In this document: positions 32,290 through 42,700 of the stretch, one piece after another | Position numbering within the stretch: position 1 is the stretch's first letter | How the letters are laid out: every line of letters begins with the position of its first letter | Assembly: GCA_964036045.1 (NCBI GenBank) | Contig: OZ038381.1 | Coordinates: 70,618,242 to 70,682,241, forward strand | DNA: 64,000 nt | Origin: Eutreptiella sp. 'Long Island Sound 2002' | Lineage: Eukaryota; Euglenozoa; Euglenophyceae; Eutreptiales; Eutreptiaceae | Direction of reading: 5' to 3' | Program-made: the position numbers and the translations under genes | Notes under the pieces: generated by a model | Told to the model about the DNA's origin: nothing | What the model saw: only the letters and a program-made list of their open reading frames with translations | Databases searched by the model: none

Positions 32290-33962
32290 TTTGAAACCTA
32301 AGCTGCCACCCACCTAGGCTTTTCTGGTATGATTAATTCCCGAATCGGTCCTAAGATGAATTCTATGGTGCCTAGCATTTCTTTCCTAGACTTTAGAGGT
32401 GCCTCCATAGCAGCCTTGGGGAGGTTTGAAATATTCGTTGTGTTTAGACACAAACCTCTTCTTTTTGGACACCTTTTGTATGAAAAAAATAGTTAACTTG
32501 TTAGTTGACAAGTATTTTGCGACTTAATCTGCATCACATATGGAATGCGGACTTCCTGGTATCTAATGGTGTCAAACGTCAGACATTGGTCAATGTTTGC
32601 GTTTTCTTCTCTGCTTTTTTGAAAACTTCGCGAAATCTCTTTTTTCTGTCACAGCTTTTTGTTGAAAATACAAGTTGACACGCACCTTGACAAGTTTTGT
32701 GCACATTACATCACGCCTCCAATTACAAAACATGGGTACTGCACAACAAGGCAAGGGAAAGGCATGTACTCTGACTCGTCGAGGCAAGCTTCTTCACAGG
32801 CAATGTCACATTTTGGCACATCGCTGTCCATTCGTCTGTCTGCAGACACAGCAAAGTTCACAGGTATCGTGACGCGCAAAAAGCGCGTTAAACGACGTGT
32901 TAAATCGCCCATGATGCACCAGGTGCCGCTGAAAGCAAATACGAACCTCCACATTGTCGTTGCCATCGCTGTCAGTGCCGTTTGCTTCTGTTTTGACGTT
33001 TGAAGTGCACTGAACATGCCTGTCTGAAGAGTTGGCCTTTGACAGGGGAATGGACGTGACAACCGACGCGTCAAGTATGAAATCAGCTCTACTGCAGCCT
33101 TGTGGTAGCAGACACCTTCACAGACCTCTTCCGTTGCATCTACCTTCGTCTTTTTGCTCTTCTTTGCGCTCATTTTACTGTTGTCTTCCTGGTACTGCGT
33201 TAGACAACACCTAGCAGTCCACGCGCAATGTGTGCCGCAGCGCAGCAGCACATCAAACGTTTCATAAATTAGAAATTTAATTGAATACAAACCAGACTGG
33301 CAGCAAAGAAGAAATTTTTATCTTACGTCTCAAACAGAACAAGACAGCTGTCAACTGGCTGAAAATCGTGTTTACGACGAATTACCTGGCGCGTGCGACT
33401 ATTCGCATGATGACCGTCAACTCACCAGCTAACTGCAGTGAAGGCTAGAAAAGATAGAAATGACCACCAGCGTGAATATAACAATACATCATGAAGTAAG
33501 GAAAACTAGAATGCAGTATGCAAAAATTTGGAATCTCAACCAAAGTTACGAAAGATAGAGAACAGAATGAAAGGGGGTTTGTGTCACCAAATACATGTCA
33601 TTATGCGAGTCATACCCATATAGTGTGGAGCAAAGGAGGTAAAGTCATTTCCGCAAAGCCCTAAACGCCCAAACATACGAGACGAACAAAGATTGATAAT
33701 TTGCAATGTACTTGGACGACTTTGAACCCATTAGATACCGGGAAGTCCCCATTCTTGATGTGATGCAGATTGAATCGCAAAATACTGGTCAACTAAGAAG
33801 TCAACTACACTTCTCATATAAAACGTTTCCCCTAGGCTGCTATGGAGGCACCTCTAAAGTCTGAGAAAGGGATACTAGGCAACGTAGATTTCATTTTAGG
33901 ACCGATTAGAGGATTCATCGTACCATAAAAGCCTAAGTGCCCTTTTAGCTGGCTTGGCAAAT
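32290..33962. mobile_element. 1.67-kb element with about 300-bp terminal inverted repeats
   Basis: The left arm (about 32290-32600) and the reverse complement of the right arm (about 33695-33962) align over about 280 bases with scattered mismatches. Shared landmarks are AGGCTGCTATGGAGGCACCT, TAGGACCGATT, TTAGTTGAC.AGTATTTTGCG and GGTATCTAATGG. The roughly 1.1-kb centre carries one minus-strand open frame. No transposase motif is seen, so it is probably a non-autonomous TIR or foldback element. Target duplications were not identified. Confidence 0.75.
32706..33173 (-). CDS. Hypothetical ORF inside TIR element
   Basis: The open frame extends upstream to 33290, but the ATG at about 33173 (start MSAKKSKKTKVDATEEVC) is a better start because it begins with a basic Lys/Ser-rich segment. 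The product is about 155 residues, with many Cys and a run of mixed polarity (LTRRLTRFLRVTIPVNFAVS). No known domain is recognised. It could be a truncated first exon of a transposon gene or a chance frame. Confidence 0.25.
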   Translation of the reverse strand: MSAKKSKKTKVDATEEVCEGVCYHKAAVELISYLTRRLSRPFPCQRPTLQTGMFSALQTSKQKQTALTAMATTMWRFVFAFSGTWCIMGDLTRRLTRFLRVTIPVNFAVSADRRMDSDVPKCDIACEEACLDESEYMPFPCLVVQYPCFVIGGVM

Positions 33963-34616
33963 ATCCCTAGGGCGCCTACCTAGAGAACTACCCATTTCCA
34001 CAGGATCATTTTCTCTTGGTTTCAATATGAAACTCCCTTGGACACGGGTTTCTCCACCCGCTTGTACACCTGCTCCTGATTGTTTCCGAACGCCCTGTGT
34101 TTCCGTGGCTGTCAAGAACTGCGTTTCAAAAAAGCAAAAATAAATCCTCTCCTTGCAACCCTCGCATATTGGAGACAAGGGCATTGCAACAATATTGTGA
34201 TCGCCACTCTGATCTCTCAAGAGTCCGGCAGACCAACACATAATAAAACTAATATACAACACTGCGTTCACAATTCCCTCCGAATGCTACACATACACTT
34301 CTTCTAAGTCTGCTGGCGCGCGTTTTATGAAGATTGCTGAATAATAAATTTCCACAACTGTTGCCATTTACAGCCGGCGCCCCGGGGTACTCCCGTTCCT
34401 CTTGGCCATCCCTTCTTGCTGCAGGTAACAGGACTTCGGATTGGGATATGGTTTGGCACTGAGTATCTATTGCCCTGAGAAGCACGTGACCCAGTCAGTG
34501 GCCTAACCCATATGTGGTGTGTACATACCCTGATGTGTTGTTATACATACTTTGGTTTTGTTGCAGAGTGGCAAGGATTCTAGAACGCTTTTTTCCATGA
34601 GGATCTTATAAGTACA
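33963..34616. other. No gene seen
   Basis: Short frames on both strands, none with recognisable protein character. AT-moderate sequence. Confidence 0.4.
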
Positions 34617-34680
34617 TGCTTTGCCTGCCTGTCGTGCGCATCTGCCCGGCGTGCCCCTTGGACAAGACCCCCCACGATAA
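34617..34680 (+). repeat. Direct repeat, left copy (partner near 37460-37520)
   Basis: GCTTTGCCTGCC-G/C-GTC and the following 45 bases (CATCTGCCCGGCGTG) recur, about 80% alike, at about 37459. The pair brackets the degenerate satellite B and inverted segment at 35.6-37.4 kb. Confidence 0.5.
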
Positions 34681-34877
34681 CACGCCGAAAGCGTTCTTTT
34701 TTGGCCTGAAGACGGAGGCAACGATTGTTGGCGCCGAGCACAAAACTGACGATTTCTGCCATATTTTACAACAAAACGGGATGAAATCTGTGAGATCTCA
34801 AATGAAGATGCTAACATTCAGCATCTGCAATCATCACTGCCGCTCTGCTGCCAGCAGGTAGGGTGAAGGCCACCCCA

Positions 34878-34899
34878 CCGCTTCACCCCCCTCCTTAGA
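34878..34899 (-). promoter_or_regulatory. Polypurine tract plus LTR-start-like motif
   Basis: Read on the minus strand, CTAAGGAGGGGGG is followed by TGAAGCGG. The identical stretch of more than 20 bases occurs at 54068-54089. It looks like the junction of a polypurine tract with a 3' LTR, here without a recognisable adjacent pol gene. Confidence 0.4.
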
Positions 34900-35059
34900 A
34901 GCCTTGTCTACATCGAAAGGAAGCCAATCGGTGCTTGGGTCCTGATCACCCATTGGGTGGGAACATGGGTCATGGGCGCCTTTTTTTTAAATTAGCATTG
35001 ATAGGACAGATGCCCCCCAGGCACCATTACTGGTCTCTGGCACTCCCCGTTGTCTGTAG

Positions 35060-35329
35060 CTACATGGACAGAGCCTCTGCGGCCCCTCTGAGCCTGCCTG
35101 GAGGTCCTGAAACGCACCTACCATCATACATTTTGGTCTTTTTCTTATTGGGCATGGAAACCTGACATTGTGAAGAAAATTCAAGAACCAAATCTTTTAG
35201 GGTCCTTTCCATACCCTCGGGCGAAACTTTACTTGCGCCTAGAATCTCGTCGATGTTGTCATGGTTCACAGATGGCGTCATCGTCGCTCTGGACCTCGCC
35301 CTGGGGCTGTAGGCGCTCGGGAGCTCCAT
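35060..35329 (-). pseudogene. Unidentified ORF fragment
   Basis: A protein-like minus-strand frame includes MTPSVNHDNIDEILGASKV and RTLKDLVLEFSSQC. Protein-like sequence continues upstream past stops to about 35460. No domain is recognised. Its style (short charged helices) resembles the gag-like fragments at 30.3-31.9 kb, and it lies just upstream (minus strand) of the LTR-like junction at 34.88 kb, so it may be a retroelement remnant. Confidence 0.25.
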
Positions 35330-35599
35330 AGACTCTTCTGCCGACTGTGAGAGTCAAAACGTTCCTACTTCATCACCGCCACGCCCTGGACCTTGGCTCC
35401 TGCAAATGTTGACGTCATCCACTAATTCCCTGCAGTCTGAGTGATGTCGTCCTTTGTCAACGTGGCTTTGGTGTCGGCAGAACCATTTTGATCATCTCCT
35501 TCCCACCAAGGAGGGGTGTCCTCGCCTCATCGGCTCCAGCTCCGGCCACATCCAGGCTGCAGTCTGTGGGCTCTCGGCAATGTGGGCAGTCTTTTGCAT

Positions 35600-36560
35600 C
35601 CCCATCGCTGCATGTCACGGGGCACCCCCCCCCAGCGGGCTTCCTGCCACCAACACAGCGCGCAATGCCAGCTCCGAAGAGCGTGCGCTGTGGAAGCGGC
35701 GATGCACCCCACAGCCGCACCCTCCGCGCCGGCAGAAAAAGGGCAGTTGGCCCCGGCAGCACACCCGCAGGACAGGCGACCGGGGGATAGAGAGTGACCA
35801 ATCCCCCACACCCCTCACGGAGGCACAAGGTGCCCCCTCCCGTGGGGCGGCTTTCCGCTGCCCCGGCAAGGCGCAACGCCAGCTCCCGAGAGCGCGCGGT
35901 GTGGGGTCCTGATGGGCCCCCACACCTGCACCACCGGCGCCCAAGGAAAGAAAGCACGGGGCCACACCTACACGTGCAAAGGACAGGCCGCTGGGGGACG
36001 CAGAGTTCCAAACCCCGGAAACCCCTCAATGAGGCACGAGGCGTGCCCTCCTGGGCGCCCTTCTCCCGCCTGAACAGTGCGCAACGGACCCACGCAAGAG
36101 CGCGCGCGTTGGAATCGATAATGGGCTCCCACACGCGCGGTCCCCGCGCCCAAGGAGAAAGGACAGCAGGCCCCGTTTGCACGCCCAGAGGACAGGCGGC
36201 CAGAGGAGGCAGAGTGCCTAACACTGGACACCCCTCACAAAGGCAGGACGCGCCATCCTCTGGGTGCCATCTTGCCATGCAGCACAGCGCGCAACACCAG
36301 CTCGCGATAGCCTGCGGTGTGGGGTTCATCACGGGCCAGCACACCAGCACCCCCGGCTCCCAACACATCGCGCGCTCTTGTGAGCTGGCGTTGCGCGCTG
36401 TGGAGGTGACAGAGGGGTGCCCCGGCAGGGGGGTGCCTCTTGCATTCTTGACGGCCGTCTGGGGCTGGACACTCGCCCTCCCCTGACTGCCCGTCCTTTA
36501 CGCGTGCAGCCGGGGCTCGCTGCCCCCCCCGCCCAACAAAACAGGGCAGCGGGCCCCGGC
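35600..36560 (-). repeat. Degenerate satellite B copies, with an internal inversion
   Basis: The hairpin motif of satellite B in reverse orientation (CAGCGCGCAA...CAGCTC...GCGGTGTGG) occurs near 35655, 35870, 36075 and 36285, about 205-210 bases apart. Near 36360 a copy in forward orientation follows (GCGCTCTTGTGAGCTGGCGT). All are far more diverged than the 26-28.8 kb array. Confidence 0.7.
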
Positions 36561-36829
36561 TGCACGCCTAAAAGAAGGGCGGTCGGGGGAGGGAGCGTCC
36601 TTAACCCTGGAAACCTCTCAAGGAACCAGGAGGGGAGACTTAGGGACCGGGATACCCCACCCACAGACACACACAAGACAAGCGGAGCAATGGACTCGAG
36701 CAGGAAAAGCGGAGGGGCGAGGACCACTTGGAACAGCCCTACTGGCACCTAGCAAGGGGACGTTGGGATGTGCATGCGCAAAAAGTCAACCAGGGGGAAC
36801 ACCAGCACCACGGGAAGGCGACCGCATAT

Positions 36830-37440
36830 ATACATAGCTGGCAGGCGGCACCTGCCAGAATGGCAACCAGACCGAGCTTGCGGAATGCACAGACCTCCTG
36901 GAATGGCGTACCAGCAGGCGAGGACAAAGGATACCCGGAACGGGCATCTCGCCACAGGCACCGCCAGGGACGCGATGGAGGGAAAGCAAGGGGAGGGGGG
37001 GGGACAAGAAGCGGCATCACCCCCGCCCTCTCAGTCTGCCATGAGCGCCGCGGACCCCCCAACACGGCTCTGCCCCCGCCGAGGCAGTGGTGGCGCACTG
37101 CGCCACACAGCAGCCTCACTGCTAGGCAGCCTGCGCTTCAGCAAATGGGGCTCCCATTGGTGACGAGCTAGTAGCACGGGCCCGGCAGTGCCGGCACCCC
37201 GGGCGACCATGCATTAGGGGGGTGACATAGTGTGTAACCGCCTGCAACCTACCGGGGAGTGGAGAAAGGGGGATGTTGGGGAGGCAAAGGGCTCTGAGCC
37301 CTGTCAACCCCGGGGACGAGGCCACCAGGCAGGGGGTCTATCCTGAAGGGCCACCCACTAGGCCCTGCTGGGAAGCATATGACCAGGTGGCTCTCCAGGG
37401 CCGAAAGGCGTCTAGTACCGGAAACCTCAAACCACAACTT
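36830..37440 (-). repeat. Inverted diverged copy of 24.44-25.09 kb segment
   Basis: The reverse complement matches the segment between satellites A and B: GGTACGCCATTCCA, GCGCAGTGCGCCAC, CACCCCCCTAATGC and TACTAGACGCCTTTCGGCC in the same order. Identity is roughly 75% by eye. Together with the degenerate satellite B next to it, this is an older, inverted, partial copy of the composite element. Confidence 0.75.
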
Positions 37441-37458
37441 TCAATCCTAAGTGCAGTG

Positions 37459-37520
37459 CTTTGCCTGCCCGTCCTGTGCATCCGCCCAGCGTGCGCCGTG
37501 TACAAGGCCCCCCATGGTCA
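37459..37520 (+). repeat. Direct repeat, right copy
   Basis: Partner of 34617-34680. Confidence 0.45.
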
Positions 37521-37777
37521 TGTTGTGAGTGCCTTTTTTTTACCATTTCAGCGATGTTTTGATGTAGGGACCTGGGCATGTCCAGATAAACGGCAGCCAC
37601 AGTTCGCAATCGAGGCAAGGCCCGCTCTGCTGTACAACGCCCGCTGCCAGGAACTGAGCTGCAGCCAACATTTGCTTTTGCTGCCAGCGCTGCCTCCCCT
37701 GCTACAACCAATCTCCAGCGCACCGAGACCGCAACAGCGCTTTCAGAGGTTCTGAAGTATATTTCCGACAGGTTCAC

Positions 37778-38131
37778 GTGTTTACTCGACCAGTACTGCA
37801 GGTACCATGCATTTGGATAGTGCAGCGGTTCCTTACCTCTTACGTCTCCTTCCGTCAGGCATACCATGCCGATATCAAGAAGCTTGCCACTTTGGGAGCC
37901 GCTGCCACAATGCCTACCTGTTTATTCCCCATTGTCAACTTCGCCTTTAGCCAAGCGCACCAGCAACAAGAAGTCATGGAATACATTGAAAGTTCTCCTG
38001 GGTGCACCCTCTCTTCGGCCCGGGACTGTGGAATTCCCGAGTACCAATTTAGTCACCAACTGTACGACGTCTGCGACCCCAGCCTTCCAGACCACGAGCA
38101 GGAGGACAAGATTAACCAAGAACCTTACTGA
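37778..38131 (+). pseudogene. Unidentified ORF or exon, first segment
   Basis: From about 37860 the frame gives YHADIKKLATLGAAATMPTC, then FAFSQAHQQQEVMEYIESS and YDVCDPSLPDHEQEDKINQE before TGA. This is protein-like, acidic and helical. The overlapping frame at 37866-38660 is also open. Which is real near 37.9 kb is uncertain; I favour this one up to 38.1 kb. Confidence 0.35.
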
Positions 38132-38660
38132 CGAGCAACCAAGCGCCCTGCGCATCTCCGTTCACATACGGACCAGTGCCTCAATCTGTGCTGGGCATTC
38201 AAGCCAACTCGCCGAATCATGCCCATCCACCAGCGTGTATCCACTCTCCGACCAAACTCAAGGGCCCAACTGTGCATTCCCACACCTTCACGCAACTTGC
38301 TATGGCCGGCAAAGAGCATCCGCAAGCTCCTGCCGGCACCATCTCACGCCTAGCAGAGCATTGCATGTTCCAACTGTGTCGTCCCCACCTTTTGTGCAGA
38401 GTCAAGGCTACCAGGACAATCTTGGTCCAAGCCTTACCAGCCCGGAGAGAAATCAAGACGAGCACTCCATGTCAGGGTGTCAGATAAATGAAGAGGACAG
38501 CCGTGCCGTCAAGACACAGCTAGAACAAAACAGAGCATTTTCGCAGCCTCCTCCAGTACTTGACCATGTTCGGAAGGATATACAAGCTGTCGCTCAAACT
38601 TGGTTCGATCAGTTGGAACACAAGCTGCACGATGCACTCTCAGCATGGCAGTCGGGATAA
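37866..38660 (+). CDS. Unidentified ORF, second segment
   Basis: ATG at 37866. The C-terminal part is the more convincing: LDHVRKDIQAVAQTWFDQL, then EHKLHDALSAWQSG, an amphipathic helical ending. The N-terminal part is Ser/Thr-rich and may be shadow. No known domain. It is followed after 16 bases by another + frame that may be the next exon. Confidence 0.3.
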   Translation: MPISRSLPLWEPLPQCLPVYSPLSTSPLAKRTSNKKSWNTLKVLLGAPSLRPGTVEFPSTNLVTNCTTSATPAFQTTSRRTRLTKNLTDEQPSALRISVHIRTSASICAGHSSQLAESCPSTSVYPLSDQTQGPNCAFPHLHATCYGRQRASASSCRHHLTPSRALHVPTVSSPPFVQSQGYQDNLGPSLTSPERNQDEHSMSGCQINEEDSRAVKTQLEQNRAFSQPPPVLDHVRKDIQAVAQTWFDQLEHKLHDALSAWQSG

Positions 38661-38676
38661 ACAAAGTTGACAGGGC

Positions 38677-39228
38677 ATGGTTCCTCACATTGCAGCCACT
38701 CGCCTCAGAGTTGTGTGGGACCGATACCACTGCAAGGCTACGCAAGCTGTTAAAGGCTGGTCGGCGACAATCATCTTCTGTCCGCACCTCATGGGAAAGG
38801 CATTGCAAAGGGCTACCTCTGCTGACAACCATCCCATCTCTATGCTCACCAAGTTTCTGCACGCTCAGAACCTCTTCAGAGCTGTTGCAGCCATCCAATA
38901 CCATCTAAAGCCTGCCGGACACTGGCCCCAGATCCAACGCACAGAGCTGCCAATCGACAGCCTAACAGGATCTCCGATCCAGGGCGATGACCTTCAACAG
39001 CACATCAGTTATGGCCCTATCAGCCCGCCAGGCACCACTGTCTACAATGGGAGAACAGTTTTGCAATGGGACACGTCGGGGGGGAGTTCTCCACCCTCCA
39101 GTACCCGAATGCCATCACTGCAGTCTTCATCAAAGTCTTCAGAAGCTACATTGGAGTCTTCGGAACTCAAGGGAAAATTCTCGGCGAGTGAACCGTCCTC
39201 ATCAGATTCAACAAGGTTGCAGCCCTGA
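38677..39228 (+). CDS. Unidentified ORF, third segment
   Basis: ATG at 38677. The product of 183 residues starts MVPHIAATRLRVVWDRYHC and continues through FCPHLMGKALQRATSADNHP, FLHAQNLFRAVAAIQYHL and a Ser-rich tail. It is more protein-like than most frames here. Sequence after the stop in another frame (LPLKAYHNDNLAVRRLKLHG) also looks coding, to about 39400. The three segments could be exons of one gene or a frameshifted element ORF. No family is recognised. Confidence 0.4.
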   Translation: MVPHIAATRLRVVWDRYHCKATQAVKGWSATIIFCPHLMGKALQRATSADNHPISMLTKFLHAQNLFRAVAAIQYHLKPAGHWPQIQRTELPIDSLTGSPIQGDDLQQHISYGPISPPGTTVYNGRTVLQWDTSGGSSPPSSTRMPSLQSSSKSSEATLESSELKGKFSASEPSSSDSTRLQP

Positions 39229-39624
39229 CCGAGGGCAGCGGACTACCACTCAAAGCATACCACAACGACAACCTTGCAGTTAGGCGGCTCAAGTTGCATG
39301 GTCATAAGGAGGCCAAAAGTGCCTTACGGGGGCACCCGGGAAAAGGAGTTCTTTGCGTGGCCCGAACACAAGGAGTCTCAGAATCTAGTCAAAAAATGAT
39401 TACTTGGACTGGTTTCGTTTGTTTTTGACAGAACCAAATCCACAATGAAATCATTTATCTCGATAAACTCCCACTGCTTCTTCCGGAAAACCACGACTTT
39501 TCCTTTCTTCTAACATTTGTGCTTTGGTATGAAATTGCCCATAAACTCTTAATTGTCTCCAAAGGCAGTTTTCGAAATGCGTGTTGCACGCAGCACTACA
39601 AGACGCATTTTTTGACATTCATCC
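39229..39624. other. Gene-poor stretch
   Basis: A possible continuation of the preceding gene to about 39400, then AT-rich DNA with T-runs and no gene. Confidence 0.3.
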
Positions 39625-39776
39625 TTGCGTGAGGCCTTGCACAAACAGCAACACCACAACGCAGGAAAATGCATCACAGGGTGAAATGTGCCGCACAAAG
39701 TGACAGCAACAAGGTCGTTGAAGAACAATGACTAGTGCGAGCCCTTGCGCATAATATATCACAACAAACGAGGAAA

Positions 39777-42700
39777 TTACTTTTTCTTCGGAACAGTTTG
39801 CATCTTAGCACCCATAGATTTAGCCACAGACGTCTTACCCTTGGAGGTGGCTTTGCGGGTTGTTCTCTTGGCGCCGATTGACCAGCTGCCTGCTTGAATG
39901 GAAGTCTGGCCCGCCTCTTCTCGGACCCTGATCTCACTGCCGCTTTCTTTGCTCTCTTGCCTTGGGAGACTCGCGGTTCCCCTCCCTTTCTTCTTCGCTC
40001 TCCTCCCCGTCATCTCCATCGCTCTCGTTTGTATTTTCACATGTGACCGCTTTCGCTGCCTGGGGCTTAGAAGCAGTCTTCTTCTTCTTTCAGGTAGGTT
40101 CCTCACCAGTTAACTTCCGCTTTGCTGCAGGGGCCTGTGCGGCTGCAGTTTGACCATTCTGAGAGATCTCCTCCTCCTTCAGTTCGCACGCATCCGAACC
40201 GTACTTCTCATCCCGGACCCAAAGGGGAATAACACGTTCTGTCCAGTTGGTCTGCTGATCCCAATCACCAGACTCGTCAACCTTTGAGTTCTGGTTCAGC
40301 TAATTCTGCACTCTGTTGATCCAGTTAGCAGCACTGTCTGTTGACACACCGAGAAGGTACATGCGAGAATCAGGCTCGATGGACGCAATTTCACACGTCA
40401 AGTCTGGCCAATGATCAATGAACGCAAAAGCAGCCGTGAAGCCCGCCGTCCGCTTCTGGTGATGCAGGTGAGCATCGAAATACCACATGACATGCGTCAT
40501 CGGAGAGGGCCGGCCAGATTCTGCGTCTGCCATCACGTGTACTTGGTTACGGCCTCGCGCAAAGAGAGGACGCGATGACGAAATCATACCTTTCTGCTCC
40601 AGCTATCTGGCGACGCGATCAGCAACCAGCGAACGTTGAACAACATAGAATCCCCCGCTAGCTTGGCTTTGGTTGCCCAACTAAAGATTGAAATACGCAA
40701 CATGTTGCCAATGTGCGGTGCATTCAAATCATCATTGAGGCGCCTCTCTGTCCCCATGTCCAGAACATCATACATATTGTCAAAGATAGTTTGAGATCCG
40801 CAGATGAGTGTGTCGGCACACGCCATTTCTTCATACAGCCAGGTGGGGCACATCGTCTCGGGGGCAAGATGTTCAAATATGTCGGCATTGATGACAGATA
40901 TCGTCTTGTCGATCTTCAAGAACGGCTTGGGGGTTCGTTTACCACAGGTGCCATTCAGGTTGCCTTCACTGTGATAATCTGATTTGTGGCCATTCGATCC
41001 TGCTGTTCCACTGTCTTGAAGACACCAGTAAGGCCAGCAGCTGCGGGCAGAGCACGGCTCTTGGCGACCTCTGTACCCCAGAGTCTTCGGACATTTGCGA
41101 TTTGCGGGCTAACGGGGTTACCTTTCTCTGCCTCGTGCCACAGCTGTGCGCTCAACATTGACTTCCACACCGGCCATGGACCGCGACTTTTGCCTTCAGT
41201 TCCCCGCCAATGGCCCCATGTACCGAGTACTGCAACCTCTGCGCGGGTGCGCATGTCTCTGGCTACCAAACACAAAAGGAGAAGTAGTTACACAGCCCTG
41301 TGGAAACACAACCCAGGCCTTGTCAGTTATACACACCTTTCTCAGGTAAAACGTACTGGATGTTTTGTAGGTGATACAGGTGCATCATGACCCACTACTC
41401 GATGATGATGGTGTTCATTGATTTCTGCAACGACTGGAGGGTCATCCGTTCATCCTGCATCTCGGCTGCCACTTTCTTGTACAACTCCGGAAAGATGATA
41501 CCCTCCAGTTTCTTTAGCGCATTCTCCCATAGTCTTTTTCGTTTCTCCTGCAACCGTTGCAAACCTTTCACAGCCTCAGGACCAGCATAATACACGAATG
41601 TCATTAAATCTCTCCACAATTTATACGGTTTGTCTCGGAAAAAACAAGGTCATGCGCGACGCCTCGCGCGACAGGCAGAGGGGAAACAACGTTAAATGAA
41701 CATACGAACTGACCCGGCTCCTTCAGTCCAGCGGTTTGAACAATGCCGCCGCCGCTGATCCTCGACACAGGGAATGAGGTTATCTGCCGCCTCCCACAAT
41801 GGTATCAACGTCCCGTCCGCTTCTTTCGGCGTGTCCCGCCAGTTTTGCATGGAAGGCCCACGTTGTATCCGGCCTCAGAATATCGGCCGTGCAGGTGGTA
41901 CGCCACTTCTGAAAATCCAGACATGCTGCCCGTTGCTTGTTGTGAATTTTCACAACCGCTTTAACGCTGTGCTGTCCTGATACAAGCCATTAATCGCCAT
42001 CCGTGAAACGGAAGACAGGTCCTTGCGCGGGCTTGCGCAACAAGAAGGATGAACAGTCAGCTGGAAACATACTGTTGTCTTCCCAGAGAACGACGTGTAT
42101 GGGGCGTGTTGGTTGTGCTGCTTCCAGTCACTCTTTACGCTTCACCAGTAATTTTGGATGTTTTTGTCTGATTTGTCCTTTCGTCCTCTCCTGGTCGATC
42201 CTCACCTTGTTCAGCTCAATCTCATCTTGCTTCCCATCTGGCTGAAGGAAGTTCTCGATGTCTGTACCCATCGTCAGGCCAGGATTCGGTTGTTCCTTCT
42301 TCTTCTGCCCCTTCTTCGGTGTTCCACTCTGCGATTCCTCTTCCTCAGGGTCATAGTCGGTATCCACCCGTTCCTCACCTCTTTTTTCGTCCGGGCTCGC
42401 CATTCTGCGATGAGAAGGAGGGTTGTTTCGCAAGAAACGAAGCAGTAAAATAGGTGAAAAACGAACAGAAGAATCAATATATGACGCGTTTTGAGCGAAA
42501 ACGCGTACAGTATGATTCAGAAAGCAAAACTGAGACGTACCGCAAAGTGTTTTTTACCAACAACCTTGCGCGAGGCCTCGCCCAAAAGAGGGGGTGTAAT
42601 GACCTGTTGTCACACGCTGTTGGCGCGAGGCCTCGCGCATCACTGCATGGTCTCCAGTCTTCTCTGAACATTTCGGATCGTGTCACCCTCTCTCTGCTCC

